Source: Morganella sibonii (GTDB taxonomy: Bacteria > Pseudomonadota > Gammaproteobacteria > Enterobacterales > Enterobacteriaceae). From it: a stretch of 64,000 nucleotides of DNA. The notes beneath the pieces are model-generated. The model was not told the DNA's origin, did not search any database, and saw nothing but the letters and a program-made list of their open reading frames with translations. Positions 27,162 to 37,361 of this stretch are shown in pieces; position 1 is the first letter of the stretch; each line of letters starts with the position of its first letter. The DNA lies in the NCBI RefSeq assembly GCF_040560245.1, contig NZ_JAKMWP010000016.1; one strand, given 5' to 3'. The translations under genes were made by a program, and so were the position numbers.

Positions 27162-27761
27162 TATGTTTATATATCCATTATTTATAATCCGGTATTCCGG
27201 TGTGAAAAATTTTAAATCCCGCTGATGTTATTCAGACATAAATATAATAGAAAATGTTATTGCTGCGGTCACTGACAATAATATGATATGTAATACATTT
27301 GATTTTTTTATCCGTAAAACCCGAAAAATGACGGGTGATATTGCTGATTGTTGTGATTTTTCGGTTCGTGATGGGATTAACTAAAATACAATAAATATTA
27401 TTGATGTAATATGTTTTTTCACTGAATAAAAGCAGCGTCATGAGATTATAAGATATATTTTGAAATATCATGCTGTGTTTCTCTGTTGAATTCCAATGTT
27501 TTTTTTATGTGTTTTTGTGAAATTTGTTTTTTGCAGAATGATTTTGTCAGCAGCGTTATTTAATTCACAAAATTAACCTGACTGAAAAATAAAAGAGACG
27601 ACACTCTCATTTTTCAGGGTAAAATAATGATGAAGTATTGAGCTGTTAATATCATCAGGTAAGATAATATACTTATATGACGTTAAATATAAATGTGCTC
27701 TGCTGACCTGTCTTCTTGCGTGTACTAAGGTCATACACAGCGGTTTACTATCTGCTCTCTG
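27162..27761. other. AT-rich intergenic region upstream of dusA and the autotransporter
   Basis: No gene is supported. Features seen are an imperfect long hairpin CTGAAAAAT / ATTTTTCAG with inner AGAGA/TCTC pairing (27582-27617) and very AT-rich flanks, probably the promoter region of the autotransporter. A 79-codon minus-strand ORF at 27232-27471 lacks a ribosome site and looks like chance. Confidence 0.4.
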
Positions 27762-27770
27762 TGGTATAAT
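27762..27770 (+). promoter_or_regulatory. Extended -10 promoter element of dusA
   Basis: TGGTATAAT is a perfect extended -10 element (TGn-TATAAT). TTTACT 15 bases upstream is a poor -35. It lies about 95 bases before the dusA ATG. The leader contains an ACCCC/GGGGT hairpin at 27801-27818. Confidence 0.6.
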
Positions 27771-27865
27771 GCCGGGCCATTCCGTTTCCTGTCATTCAGG
27801 ACCCCAAAAATCAGGGGTGCTGGCTGGGGTGCCGGTAAAGAAAAAACACACTAAAAAGACCAAAT

Positions 27866-28915
27866 ATGCACCAAAATACGCCAACAGAAAAAACCACTGA
27901 AACCCGGCAATTACGCGCTGTGAGCGGCTATAAGAACCTTAACCGCTTTTCCGTTGCACCGATGCTGGACTGGACTGACCGCCATTGCCGCTATTTTCAC
28001 CGCAAACTCAGCCGCCATGCGCTGCTGTATACCGAAATGGTGACAACCGGGGCGATTCTGTTCGGCAAAGGGGATTATCTGGCGTATAACGAGGCGGAGC
28101 ATCCGGTTGCATTGCAGCTCGGCGGCAGTGACCCGGCGGCACTGGCGAAATGTGCCAAGATCGCGCAGGAACGGGGCTATGATGAAATCAATCTGAATGT
28201 CGGCTGTCCGTCTGACCGCGTGCAGAACGGGATGTTCGGTGCCTGTCTGATGGGTAATGCGTCACTGGTGGCGGATTGTGTCGCAGCAATGCGGAATGTG
28301 ACAGATATTCCTGTTACCGTCAAAACCCGGATCGGGATTGATGATCAGGACAGTTACGAATTTTTGTGTGATTTTGTCGGTACCGTGGCGGAGCGCGGCG
28401 GTTGTGAGATATTTGTCATCCATGCCCGTAAAGCCTGGCTCTCCGGTCTGAGCCCGAAAGAGAACCGCGAAATTCCGCCGCTGGATTATCCGCGTGTATA
28501 TCAATTGAAAAAAGATTTCCCTCACCTGATTATGGCACTTAACGGTGGCATCAAAACATTGGAAGAGGCGAAAACCCATCTGCAGTATATGATGGATGGT
28601 GTGATGGTCGGTCGTGAGGCATATCAGAACCCGTCAATCCTGGCACAGGTCGATAATGCGCTGTTTGATGCGGCGCTGCCGGTGACCGATACCGTCGCGG
28701 CGGTGGAAGCCATGTATCCGTATATTGAAGCGGAACTGGCGAAAGGAACGTATCTCGGCCACATTACCCGTCATATGCTGGGGATTTTCCAGGGGATTCC
28801 GGGCGCGCGTCAGTGGCGGCGTCATCTGAGTGAAAATGCCCATAAAGCCGGGTCAGACCTGCGTGTGATTGAAGCGGCACTGGAATTTGTCACGCGGAAA
28901 AATACAGCGGAATAA
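27866..28915 (+). CDS. dusA: tRNA-dihydrouridine(20/20a) synthase DusA
   Basis: DusA is an FMN enzyme that reduces uridine 20/20a in the tRNA D-loop. The 349 residues include FSVAPMLDWTDRHCRYFHR, the active-site Cys114 in NLNVGCPSDRVQNGMFG, KTRIGIDDQDSYEFLCDF, and the FMN phosphate site LNGGIK...DGVMVGREAYQNP. It aligns nearly end to end with E. coli DusA. The ribosome site before the ATG is poor. It is divergent from the autotransporter and convergent with qorA. The 5' end of dusA is a known prophage integration site, but no integrase or island is seen here. Confidence 0.97.
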   Translation: MHQNTPTEKTTETRQLRAVSGYKNLNRFSVAPMLDWTDRHCRYFHRKLSRHALLYTEMVTTGAILFGKGDYLAYNEAEHPVALQLGGSDPAALAKCAKIAQERGYDEINLNVGCPSDRVQNGMFGACLMGNASLVADCVAAMRNVTDIPVTVKTRIGIDDQDSYEFLCDFVGTVAERGGCEIFVIHARKAWLSGLSPKENREIPPLDYPRVYQLKKDFPHLIMALNGGIKTLEEAKTHLQYMMDGVMVGREAYQNPSILAQVDNALFDAALPVTDTVAAVEAMYPYIEAELAKGTYLGHITRHMLGIFQGIPGARQWRRHLSENAHKAGSDLRVIEAALEFVTRKNTAE

Positions 28916-28928
28916 TCAATCAGTGATA

Positions 28929-28965
28929 AAAATGCCCGCCGTTTCTCAGAACCGGCGGGCATTTT
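28929..28965. terminator. Bidirectional terminator between dusA and qorA
   Basis: A 13-bp stem AAAATGCCCGCCG / CGGCGGGCATTTT gives T residues on both strands between the convergent genes. Confidence 0.85.
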
Positions 28966-28979
28966 ACATTCTGCGGCGG

Positions 28980-29963
28980 TTACGGAATCAGAATGCTGGA
29001 GCCGGTTGTTGCACGGCTTTCCAGGCGCTTGTGTGCCAGGGCGGCATCTTTCAGCGGATAAACCTGATCCGCAGGGATAGAAATAGTCAGTTGACCGCTC
29101 AGGATCAGATCAAAAATTGCTTTGCTGGCTTCGTTAAGCTCTTCGCGGTTGGTGATATAACCGAAGACGGAAGGGCGGGTTACATACAGTGAGCCTTTCT
29201 TATTTAAGATCCCGAGGTCGACACCGGTTACCGGGCCGGAGGCATTGCCGTAACTGACCATCAGACCGCGGCGTTTCAGGCAGTCCAGCGACGGCAGCCA
29301 GGTGTCTTTACCGACGGAGTCATACACCACACCGACTTTTTCACCGTCAGTGAGTGCCAGCACCCGCTCAGCAATATCTTCTTTATTGTAGTTGATGGTT
29401 TCCCAGGCACCGGCTGCTTTGGCTTTCTGCGCCTTTTCATCTGAACCGACAGTGCCGATCATTTTCGCACCCAGCGCTTTGGCCCACTGGCAGGCGATTT
29501 GTCCGACACCGCCTGCGGCAGCATGGAACAGGAAAATTTCCCCGGCTTTTACTTCATACGTTTTGCGCAGCAGGTAAAACGCGGTCAGACCTTTCATAAA
29601 GCAGGCGGCGGCAGTTTCAAAACTGATACCGTCCGGCAGAATAGCGAGTTTTTCTTCCGGCACATTATGGATTTGGCTGTACGCCCCCAGCGGTGACTGT
29701 CCGTAAACCACGCGGTCGCCGACTTTAATGTGTTTTACATCAGCACCAATTTTTACCACCACACCCGCTGCTTCAGAACCGACACCGGAAGGGGATACCG
29801 GTGCAGGGTACAGGCCGCTGCGGAAATAGGTATCAATATAGTTCACGCCGATTGCTTTGTTTTCCACCTGAACTTCACCCGGCGCCGGGTCTGCCGGCGT
29901 AAAGTCACGATAAACCAGCACATCGGTGCCGCCGGGTGCATCAAATTCAATACGTTTAGCCAT
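28980..29963 (-). CDS. qorA: NADPH-dependent quinone oxidoreductase QorA
   Basis: QorA is a zeta-crystallin-type medium-chain reductase that reduces quinones with NADPH. The 327 residues match E. coli length and sequence. The nucleotide-binding segment HAAAGGVGQIACQWAKALGA lies near residue 146, NINYNKED-type spacing follows, and the family N-terminus IGVNYIDTYFRSGLYP is present. Zinc ligands of alcohol dehydrogenases are absent, as usual for this family. The start ATG at 29963 follows GGAGG-like bases. It is divergent from dnaB. Confidence 0.95.
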   Translation of the reverse strand: MAKRIEFDAPGGTDVLVYRDFTPADPAPGEVQVENKAIGVNYIDTYFRSGLYPAPVSPSGVGSEAAGVVVKIGADVKHIKVGDRVVYGQSPLGAYSQIHNVPEEKLAILPDGISFETAAACFMKGLTAFYLLRKTYEVKAGEIFLFHAAAGGVGQIACQWAKALGAKMIGTVGSDEKAQKAKAAGAWETINYNKEDIAERVLALTDGEKVGVVYDSVGKDTWLPSLDCLKRRGLMVSYGNASGPVTGVDLGILNKKGSLYVTRPSVFGYITNREELNEASKAIFDLILSGQLTISIPADQVYPLKDAALAHKRLESRATTGSSILIP

Positions 29964-30193
29964 GGAGGGAACCTCATTCGGAAAAAAGAGTGACCACTTA
30001 CCTGCGAACAGCGCAGAAACAGTAAGCGGGACAGTTAATCATGTGATTTATTGTATTTGGCATAATTGCATGTCACTGAAAATTACTCAAGCTTCGTGCA
30101 ATCAGCGGCAAAGGAGGGCTATACTACCCGCTCTGTCCCGTTCAGGGACGCAGGTATTCTCCCCGGCGACGCACTGATAAGTAAGAGAGTTTC

Positions 30194-31600
30194 ATGGCCA
30201 GATATCCCAAGGACACCAAGACCGATAAACCCCGTGACCATCAGATGGAAGGGCTGAAATTACCGCCGCATTCCCTGGAAGCCGAACAGTCTGTTCTCGG
30301 CGGACTGATGCTGGATAACGAGCGTTGGGATAATGTTTCTGAGCGCGTGACCGGCGAGGACTTTTTCAGCCGTCCGCACCGGACGATTTTCGGCCAGATG
30401 CAGCGCCTGCTGGAGCAGGGACGGCCGATTGACCTGATCACCCTGTCCGAAGCACTGGAAACCGGCGGAGAGCTGGAAAATGTCGGCGGGTTTGCCTACC
30501 TGGCAGAACTCTCGAAAAACACGCCAAGTGCGGCGAATATTAATGCGTATGCTGATATCGTCCGCGAACGTGCGGTGATCCGCGACATGATTTCGGTCGC
30601 CAATGAGATCGCCGATGCCGGTTATGATCCGCAGGGGCGTTCCAGTGAAGATCTGCTCGATCTGGCGGAATCCCGCGTGTTCCAGATCGCTGAAAACCGT
30701 GCCAATAAAGATGAAGGGCCGAAGGGGATCGAGGCGATTCTGGAAGAAACCGTCGAGAAGATCGAAAAGCTGTATGCCCAGCCGCACGACGGGGTAACCG
30801 GGGTATCGTCCGGTTATCAGGATCTGGATAAAAAGACCGCCGGTCTGCAACCCTCTGATTTAATTATTGTTGCAGCACGTCCGTCCATGGGGAAAACGAC
30901 ATTCGCCATGAACCTGTGCGAAAACGCCGCTATGACCGAAGAAAAACCGGTTCTGATTTTCAGCCTCGAGATGCCCGGCAACCAGATCATGATGCGTATG
31001 CTGGCCTCCCTTTCCCGTGTTGACCAGACCCGCATCCGTACCGGTCAGCTCGATGATGAGGATTGGGCGCGTATATCCAGCACCATGGGTATTCTGCTGG
31101 AAAAGCGCAATATGTATATTGATGACTCGTCCGGCCTGACGCCGACCGAAGTCCGCTCCCGCGCACGGCGAATTTTCCGCGAACACGGCGGTTTAAGTCT
31201 GATTATGATCGACTACCTGCAATTAATGCGCGTACCGTCCCTCTCCGATAACCGTACTCTGGAAATCGCCGAGATTTCCCGCTCACTCAAGGCGCTGGCC
31301 AAAGAGTTGCAGGTGCCGGTGGTCGCACTGTCCCAGTTAAACCGTAGTCTGGAACAACGTGCTGATAAACGCCCAGTAAACTCCGACCTGCGTGAATCCG
31401 GATCTATCGAGCAGGATGCCGACCTTATTATGTTTATTTATCGTGATGAGGTGTATCACGAAAATAGTGATTTAAAAGGCGTGGCAGAAATCATTATCGG
31501 TAAACAGCGTAACGGCCCTATCGGAAGCGTCCGTCTGACCTTCAACGGTCAGTGGTCGCGTTTTGATAACTATGCAGGGCCGAGTTATGACGATGAATAA
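30194..31600 (+). CDS. dnaB: Replicative DNA helicase DnaB
   Basis: DnaB is the hexameric 5'-3' helicase that drives the replication fork and stimulates primase. The 468 residues (E. coli 471) show the N-terminal domain (PPHSLEAEQSVLGGLMLDNE), Walker A ARPSMGKTT at 228-236, Walker B LIMIDYLQLM, and the arginine-finger region SDLRESGSIEQDADL. No intein is present. The gene is followed by alr, as in E. coli. Confidence 0.98.
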   Translation: MARYPKDTKTDKPRDHQMEGLKLPPHSLEAEQSVLGGLMLDNERWDNVSERVTGEDFFSRPHRTIFGQMQRLLEQGRPIDLITLSEALETGGELENVGGFAYLAELSKNTPSAANINAYADIVRERAVIRDMISVANEIADAGYDPQGRSSEDLLDLAESRVFQIAENRANKDEGPKGIEAILEETVEKIEKLYAQPHDGVTGVSSGYQDLDKKTAGLQPSDLIIVAARPSMGKTTFAMNLCENAAMTEEKPVLIFSLEMPGNQIMMRMLASLSRVDQTRIRTGQLDDEDWARISSTMGILLEKRNMYIDDSSGLTPTEVRSRARRIFREHGGLSLIMIDYLQLMRVPSLSDNRTLEIAEISRSLKALAKELQVPVVALSQLNRSLEQRADKRPVNSDLRESGSIEQDADLIMFIYRDEVYHENSDLKGVAEIIIGKQRNGPIGSVRLTFNGQWSRFDNYAGPSYDDE

Positions 31601-31679
31601 ACCGCCTGAATATAACGCAGGCGGCATAATAACCCTGATAACAAACCAGACATCAACAACCCATAACCAAGGAACCCCT

Positions 31680-32759
31680 ATGAAAGCGGCAACAGCCGTC
31701 ATTGACCGTGGTGCGCTTCGCCACAACTGGCAGCAGATCCGGGCGCTTGCGCCGGACAGCCGTCATGTTGCGGTGGTCAAAGCAAACGCCTACGGCCACG
31801 GATTAGTCGAAATCGCCCGTGAACTCAATGAGGCGGATGCGTTTGCGGTGGCGCGTCTGAGTGAAGCGCACGCGCTGCGCGCCGGGGGTATTGTCAAACC
31901 TATCATCCTGCTGGAAGGTTTTTTTGATGCGACCGATTTACCGGTCATTGTTGCCAGTCGTCTGGAAGTCGCGGTTCATTTTGAAGAGCAGTTAATGGCG
32001 CTGGAGCAGGCGGAGTTATCTGATCCGGTTAAAGTCTGGATGAAAATTGATACCGGTATGCACCGTCTTGGCGTGCGGCCGGAAGAAGCAGAAGCGTTTT
32101 ATCAGCGGCTGTGCAACTGCAAAAATGTGCAGCAGCCGGTGAATATCATCAGCCATTTCAGCCGTGCCGATGAAGATGACGCACAGCCGACAGAAGCGCA
32201 GATCGCCCGCTTTATGGCATTTGCCGCCGGTAAACCGGGGGAAAAATCAATTTCCGCATCCGGCGGTATTCTTTACTGGCCTCAGGCGCACCTCGACTGG
32301 GTTCGTCCGGGGATCATTCTGTACGGTGTGTCGCCGAAAAGCGGCACCGAAGCCGGTGATTACGGCCTGAAACCGGTGATGACCCTCAAATCCCGTCTGA
32401 TTGCCGTGCGCAAACACAAAGCCGGGGAAGCGGTCGGTTACGGCGGTACATGGGTCAGTGATCGCGATACCTGTCTGGGGGTGATCGCGGTCGGTTACGG
32501 TGACGGCTATCCGCGCAGTGCACCATCGGGCACGCCGGTGGTGATTAACGGACGCCGTGTTCCCATTGCCGGGCGTGTTTCTATGGATATGATAACTATC
32601 GACCTGGGGCCGGATTGCAGTGATAAAGCGGGCGATGAAGTCATTTTATGGGGCGATTCACTGCCGGTGGAGCAAATTGCAGAAGCCAGTGGTATCAGTG
32701 CTTATGAACTGATCACCAAGCTGACCTCCCGCGTGGCGATGGAATATCTGGACGAATAA
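31680..32759 (+). CDS. alr: Alanine racemase (biosynthetic)
   Basis: This PLP enzyme interconverts L- and D-alanine for peptidoglycan synthesis. The 359 residues equal E. coli Alr. Lys34 in VVKANAYGHG is the Schiff-base lysine, and the catalytic tyrosine lies in GEAVGYGGTWVS. The frame is open 39 codons further upstream into the dnaB end, but the ATG at 31680 has AAGGA seven bases before it and matches the E. coli N-terminus (MKAATAVIDRGALRHN). Confidence 0.97.
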   Translation: MKAATAVIDRGALRHNWQQIRALAPDSRHVAVVKANAYGHGLVEIARELNEADAFAVARLSEAHALRAGGIVKPIILLEGFFDATDLPVIVASRLEVAVHFEEQLMALEQAELSDPVKVWMKIDTGMHRLGVRPEEAEAFYQRLCNCKNVQQPVNIISHFSRADEDDAQPTEAQIARFMAFAAGKPGEKSISASGGILYWPQAHLDWVRPGIILYGVSPKSGTEAGDYGLKPVMTLKSRLIAVRKHKAGEAVGYGGTWVSDRDTCLGVIAVGYGDGYPRSAPSGTPVVINGRRVPIAGRVSMDMITIDLGPDCSDKAGDEVILWGDSLPVEQIAEASGISAYELITKLTSRVAMEYLDE

Positions 32760-32814
32760 AATGTGACGCGATATGTTCTGATAGTGAGAAAAATAACAAT
32801 CAGGAGTATCGCTT

Positions 32815-34011
32815 GTGTTCGAACATGTAGACGCCTACGGCGGCGACCCGATCTTAACGCTCGTTGAGCATTTCAAACAGGATCCCCGGAAGGAGAAGGT
32901 CAATCTCAGCATTGGCCTCTATTACGACGATTCCGGGGTGACTCCGCAACTGAACAGCATCACACAGGCGAAACAGCGCTATAACGCGCAGGATACCGGA
33001 GCCTCCCTGTATCTGCCGATGGAAGGTTTCGCCCCTTACCGCAGTGCGGTACAAACGCTGCTGCTGGGTGATGACAGTGAGCTTATCCGCGAAGGGCGTG
33101 TGGCGACGATCCAGACGCTGGGCGGTTCCGGTGCACTGAAGATCGGCGCGGATTTCCTGCACCGCTGGTTCCCGGGATCGGATGTCTGGCTCAGTGATCC
33201 GACATGGGAAAACCATCAGGCGATCTTTGCCGGGGCCGGATTTAAAACCCATTATTATCCGTATTTCGATCCGCAGACCAAAGGCGTCAGATTTGATGAG
33301 ATGCTGGCAACATTTGAGACGTTACCGGCAAAAAGCGTCATTTTACTGCATCCGTGCTGTCATAACCCGACCGGCTCTGATCTGACACCGGAACAATGGG
33401 ATAAGGTTGTCGCAGTGGTGAAAAAGCGCGAACTGATCCCGTTCCTGGATATTGCTTATCAGGGTTTCGGCAGCGGAATGGAAGAGGATGCTTATGCTAT
33501 CCGCGCCATGGCGGCGGCAGAAGTTCCGTGCTTTATCAGTAACTCGTTCTCAAAAATCTTCTCACTGTACGGTGAGCGCGTCGGCGGGTTGTCAGTCCTC
33601 TGTCCGTCACAGCAGGAAGCAGTGCGGGTGCTGGGCCAGCTGAAAGCGGGCGTACGGCGAGTCTATTCCAGCGCACCGTCTTACGGGGCAAAACTGGTGT
33701 CTGAAGTGCTGAACGATACCGGACTGAAAGCACAATGGCTGGCGGAGGTGGAAACCATGCGCAGCCGGATCGCGGATATGCGCACGGTGCTGGTGGATAC
33801 CCTGAAAAATACACTGCCGGAGAAGAATTTTGATCATCTGCTGCATCAGCGCGGGATGTTCAGCTATACCGGGTTCAGTCCGGAGCAGGTCACGGCACTG
33901 CGTGAGCAGCATGCGGTGTATCTTGTCGGATCAGGACGGGTCTGTATGGCGGGGGTGAACCGTCATAATGTGGATGCGATTGCGCGGGCCTTTGCGGCGG
34001 TCAGCCGTTAA
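32815..34011 (+). CDS. tyrB: Aromatic-amino-acid aminotransferase TyrB
   Basis: TyrB transaminates tyrosine, phenylalanine and leucine keto acids using PLP. The 398 residues (E. coli 397) start at GTG with AGGAG upstream and read MFEHVDAYGGDPILTLVEHF. The PLP lysine is Lys247 in SNSFSKIFSLYGERVG; the substrate site CCHNPTG is at 181-187. It follows alr in the same orientation, as in E. coli. No convincing TyrR box is visible upstream. Confidence 0.96.
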   Translation: MFEHVDAYGGDPILTLVEHFKQDPRKEKVNLSIGLYYDDSGVTPQLNSITQAKQRYNAQDTGASLYLPMEGFAPYRSAVQTLLLGDDSELIREGRVATIQTLGGSGALKIGADFLHRWFPGSDVWLSDPTWENHQAIFAGAGFKTHYYPYFDPQTKGVRFDEMLATFETLPAKSVILLHPCCHNPTGSDLTPEQWDKVVAVVKKRELIPFLDIAYQGFGSGMEEDAYAIRAMAAAEVPCFISNSFSKIFSLYGERVGGLSVLCPSQQEAVRVLGQLKAGVRRVYSSAPSYGAKLVSEVLNDTGLKAQWLAEVETMRSRIADMRTVLVDTLKNTLPEKNFDHLLHQRGMFSYTGFSPEQVTALREQHAVYLVGSGRVCMAGVNRHNVDAIARAFAAVSR

Positions 34012-34033
34012 TCCTCAGCAATGAAATGATGAT

Positions 34034-34057
34034 GCGCGGAATAATTCTGTTCCGCGC
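34034..34057. terminator. Hairpin after tyrB, weak terminator
   Basis: A perfect 8-bp stem GCGCGGAA / TTCCGCGC with an 8-base loop lies 23 bases after the tyrB stop. The following T tract (CTGTTTC) is poor, so termination efficiency is uncertain. Confidence 0.5.
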
Positions 34058-34062
34058 CTGTT

Positions 34063-34329
34063 TCAGCGCAGCTGACTGTCTTTACTGCCGCGCCGGTTAT
34101 AGCCGCTGAATGCGGCCTGTTTTTTATCTGCTTCTGCCTGACAGTTCACACACAGCTGTACGCCGGGTATCGCGTCATGCCGCGCTTGCGGGATCGGGTC
34201 ACCGCACTCCTCACAAAACAGCGCACTTTCTCCTGTCGCCAGCTGGCTGCGCACCCGCGCGACGGCATCATCCAGTGTGGCATCAATCTGCTCCTGAACA
34301 GCAGAATCACTTGCCCATCCGCTTGCCAT
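34063..34329 (-). CDS. ybiI: DksA/TraR-type zinc-finger protein YbiI
   Basis: The 88-residue product equals E. coli YbiI in length and shares its start (MASGWASDSAVQEQID) and end (YNRRGSKDSQLR). The C4 zinc finger CEECGDPIPQARHDAIPGVQ-LCVNC places it in the DksA/TraR group. It lacks most of the coiled coil that DksA inserts into the RNA polymerase secondary channel, and its role is not established. It lies between convergent tyrB and co-oriented uvrA. Confidence 0.9.
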   Translation of the reverse strand: MASGWASDSAVQEQIDATLDDAVARVRSQLATGESALFCEECGDPIPQARHDAIPGVQLCVNCQAEADKKQAAFSGYNRRGSKDSQLR

Positions 34330-34414
34330 TTTCGCCTCCTGTTTCCGGTGGTTGCCCGATACTCTATTTTATCACGAACTGCTTATTATTTCACCAGAAA
34401 GGAAAACGGATAAA

Positions 34415-34444
34415 AAAATACCGCAGCGGGCGCTGCGGTATTTT
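34415..34444 (-). terminator. uvrA terminator
   Basis: The stem AAAATACCGCAGC / GCTGCGGTATTTT has the longer T run on the minus strand (plus-strand A run at 34412-34418). It lies 15 bases beyond the uvrA stop. Confidence 0.85.
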
Positions 34445-34459
34445 CAGAATCAGAAAAGA

Positions 34460-37294
34460 TTAATAGCCTCTTTTCAGAATCGGCTTCAGGAAGCGGGCTG
34501 TGTGTGAGCGTTCACATGCTGCCACTTCTTCCGGTGTACCGGCGATAAGGATTTCACCGCCGCCGCTGCCGCCTTCCGGGCCCAGATCCACAATCCAGTC
34601 TGCGGTTTTAATCACATCCAGGTTATGTTCGATAACCACAATACTGTTGCCCTGGTCGCGCAGCTGATGCAGCACTGCCAGCAGTTGTTCGATATCCGCG
34701 AAGTGCAGACCGGTAGTCGGTTCATCGAGGATATAGAGTGTCTGCCCGGTGCCGCGTTTGGACAGTTCCTTCGCCAGTTTCACCCGCTGCGCTTCACCGC
34801 CGGAGAGGGTTGTTGCCGACTGCCCGAGGCGGATATAAGAGAGGCCGACATCCATCAGTGTCTGTAATTTACGCGCCAGCGCCGGAACCACATCGAAGAA
34901 CTCACGGGCTTCCTCGATAGTCATATCCAGCACTTCGTGGATATTTTTCCCTTTGTATTTCACTTCCAGGGTTTCGCGGTTATAGCGTTTACCTTTGCAC
35001 TGATCGCACGGTACATACACATCCGGCAGGAAGTGCATTTCCACTTTCAGCACGCCGTCACCCTGACAGGCTTCACAGCGCCCGCCCTTGACGTTGAAAC
35101 TGAACCGCCCCGGTGTGTAGCCGCGTGAGCGGGATTCCGGTACGCCGGCGAACAGTTCGCGGACAGGGGTGAACACGCCGGTATAGGTTGCCGGGTTTGA
35201 ACGTGGTGTCCGGCCGATAGGGCTCTGGTCGATATCGATCACTTTATCGAAATGCTCCAGACCTTCGACTGATTTATACGGCGCCGGGGTGACGGTAGTC
35301 GCACCGTTGAGCTGTGTCTGGGCAATCGGGAACAGCGTGTCATTGATCAGGGTGGATTTCCCTGAACCGGAAACCCCGGTGATGCAGGTAAACAGCCCGA
35401 CCGGCAGATTCAGTGTCACATTCTTCAGGTTGTTACCGCCGGCACCGGTGATAGTCAGCATTTTGGCCGGATCTGCCGCATTGCGTTTTTCCGGGATGGT
35501 GATCCGCCGTTCGCCGCTGAGGAACTTCCCGGTCAGGGACTCCGGTGTGCCGATAATGTCGTCCAGCGATCCCTGAGCAACAATTTCCCCGCCGTGGACA
35601 CCCGCGCCCGGGCCGATATCGATAATATGATCAGCGGCACGGATAGCATCTTCATCATGTTCAACCACAATCACGGTATTGCCGAGATCACGAAGGTGAA
35701 CCAGGGTTTCCAGCAAACGGTCATTATCACGCTGATGCAGCCCGATAGACGGTTCATCCAGCACATACATCACACCGACCAGACCGGCACCGATCTGACT
35801 GGCAAGACGGATACGCTGCGCCTCACCGCCGGACAGCGTTTCCGCGGAGCGGGAGAGCGTCAGGTAATTCAGACCGACGTTAACCAGGAATTTCAGGCGA
35901 TCCTGAATCTCTTTCAGTACTTTTTCGGCGATTTTCGCGCGCTGGCCGCTGAATTTCAGGTTATTAAAGAAGTCCATCGCATGGCCGATGCTGAAATCAG
36001 AAATCTGCGGCAGTGTGGTGTCACCGACAAACACAAAGCGGGCTTCTTTTTTCAGACGGGTGCCGCCGCAGGAAATACACGGACGGTTACTGATATATTT
36101 GGCCAGTTCTTCGCGTACCGCCATGGATTCCGTCTCTTTATAACGGCGTTCCATATTGTGCAGCACACCTTCAAACGGATGATGGCGAACCGTCACATCA
36201 CCCCGGTCATTGGAATATTTAAATTCAATGGATTCACGACCTGAACCATTGAGGATCACTTTCTGAATTTTGGCCGGTAATTCGGAATACGGAGATTCAA
36301 TATCAAACTTATAATGATCCGCCAGGGACATCAGCATCTGATAATAATAGAAATTACGGCGATCCCAGCCGCGGATAGCTCCGCCGCCGAGTGACAGATT
36401 CGGGTTCTGCACCACGCGATCCGGATCGAAGAACTGTTGTACACCCAGGCCATCACAGGTCGGGCAGGCTCCCGCCGGGTTATTGAAGGAGAACAGGCGT
36501 GGCTCCAGCTCACTCATGCTGTATCCGCAGACCGGACAGGCGAAATTCGCCGAAAATACCAGTTCTTCGGCGCTGTTATCTTCCATATCGGCGATAATGG
36601 CAGTACCGCCGGACAGTGTCAGCGCGGTTTCGAAGGATTCCGCCAGGCGCTGTGCCAGATCATCCCGGACTTTGAAACGGTCAACCACCACTTCGATGGT
36701 GTGTTTGATCTGCAGTTCCAGTTTCGGCGGATCAGAGAGATCACAAATTTCCCCGTCGATCCGTGCACGGATATAGCCCTGTGCCGCCAGGTTATCGAGC
36801 AGTTTGGTGTGTTCGCCTTTACGTTCTTTAACGACCGGTGCCAGCAGCATCAGTCGTTTGCCTTCCGGCAGGGTCAGAACATTATCCACCATCTGGCTGA
36901 CCGTCTGTGCCGTCAGCGGAATATCGTGATCCGGACAGCGCGGCTCACCCACACGGGCAAACAGCAGACGCAGGTAGTCATGGATCTCAGTAATGGTGCC
37001 CACGGTGGAACGCGGGTTATGGGAAGTGGATTTCTGCTCGATGGAAATCGCCGGGGAAAGCCCTTCAATATGATCCACATCCGGTTTTTCCATCAGCGAC
37101 AGGAACTGACGCGCATACGCGGACAGGGATTCCACATAGCGGCGCTGCCCCTCGGCATAGAGTGTATCAAAGGCGAGGGACGACTTTCCGGAGCCGGATA
37201 ACCCCGTGATAACAATCAGTTTATCACGCGGAATAATGAGGTTGATATTCTTCAGATTGTGGGTGCGGGCGCCCCGTATATCGATATTATCCAT
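34460..37294 (-). CDS. uvrA: UvrABC system protein A
   Basis: UvrA is the damage-recognising ATPase of nucleotide excision repair. The 944 residues (E. coli 940) contain two ABC modules with Walker A sites GLSGSGKSSLAF and GVSGSGKSTLIN, two signature motifs LSGGEAQR, and zinc fingers CPVCGYS...CPTCDG and CEACQGDG...CDQCKGK. GGAAGTGG precedes the ATG. It is divergent from ssb with a shared LexA box, as in E. coli. Confidence 0.98.
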   Translation of the reverse strand: MDNIDIRGARTHNLKNINLIIPRDKLIVITGLSGSGKSSLAFDTLYAEGQRRYVESLSAYARQFLSLMEKPDVDHIEGLSPAISIEQKSTSHNPRSTVGTITEIHDYLRLLFARVGEPRCPDHDIPLTAQTVSQMVDNVLTLPEGKRLMLLAPVVKERKGEHTKLLDNLAAQGYIRARIDGEICDLSDPPKLELQIKHTIEVVVDRFKVRDDLAQRLAESFETALTLSGGTAIIADMEDNSAEELVFSANFACPVCGYSMSELEPRLFSFNNPAGACPTCDGLGVQQFFDPDRVVQNPNLSLGGGAIRGWDRRNFYYYQMLMSLADHYKFDIESPYSELPAKIQKVILNGSGRESIEFKYSNDRGDVTVRHHPFEGVLHNMERRYKETESMAVREELAKYISNRPCISCGGTRLKKEARFVFVGDTTLPQISDFSIGHAMDFFNNLKFSGQRAKIAEKVLKEIQDRLKFLVNVGLNYLTLSRSAETLSGGEAQRIRLASQIGAGLVGVMYVLDEPSIGLHQRDNDRLLETLVHLRDLGNTVIVVEHDEDAIRAADHIIDIGPGAGVHGGEIVAQGSLDDIIGTPESLTGKFLSGERRITIPEKRNAADPAKMLTITGAGGNNLKNVTLNLPVGLFTCITGVSGSGKSTLINDTLFPIAQTQLNGATTVTPAPYKSVEGLEHFDKVIDIDQSPIGRTPRSNPATYTGVFTPVRELFAGVPESRSRGYTPGRFSFNVKGGRCEACQGDGVLKVEMHFLPDVYVPCDQCKGKRYNRETLEVKYKGKNIHEVLDMTIEEAREFFDVVPALARKLQTLMDVGLSYIRLGQSATTLSGGEAQRVKLAKELSKRGTGQTLYILDEPTTGLHFADIEQLLAVLHQLRDQGNSIVVIEHNLDVIKTADWIVDLGPEGGSGGGEILIAGTPEEVAACERSHTARFLKPILKRGY

Positions 37295-37361
37295 GTACCA
37301 CTTCCCGGGAGTTTCAGATAGCGACCAATTTATTCAGCCTGATATTATTGCACATAATTTA

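Noticed and set aside
27232..27471. 79-codon minus-strand ORF in the dusA upstream region
   Set aside because: It is in very AT-rich DNA, lacks a ribosome site, and its translation is low-complexity.
27840..27900. Possible prophage or island attachment site at the 5' end of dusA
   Set aside because: dusA is a known integration target, but no integrase, direct repeat or island boundary is visible next to it.
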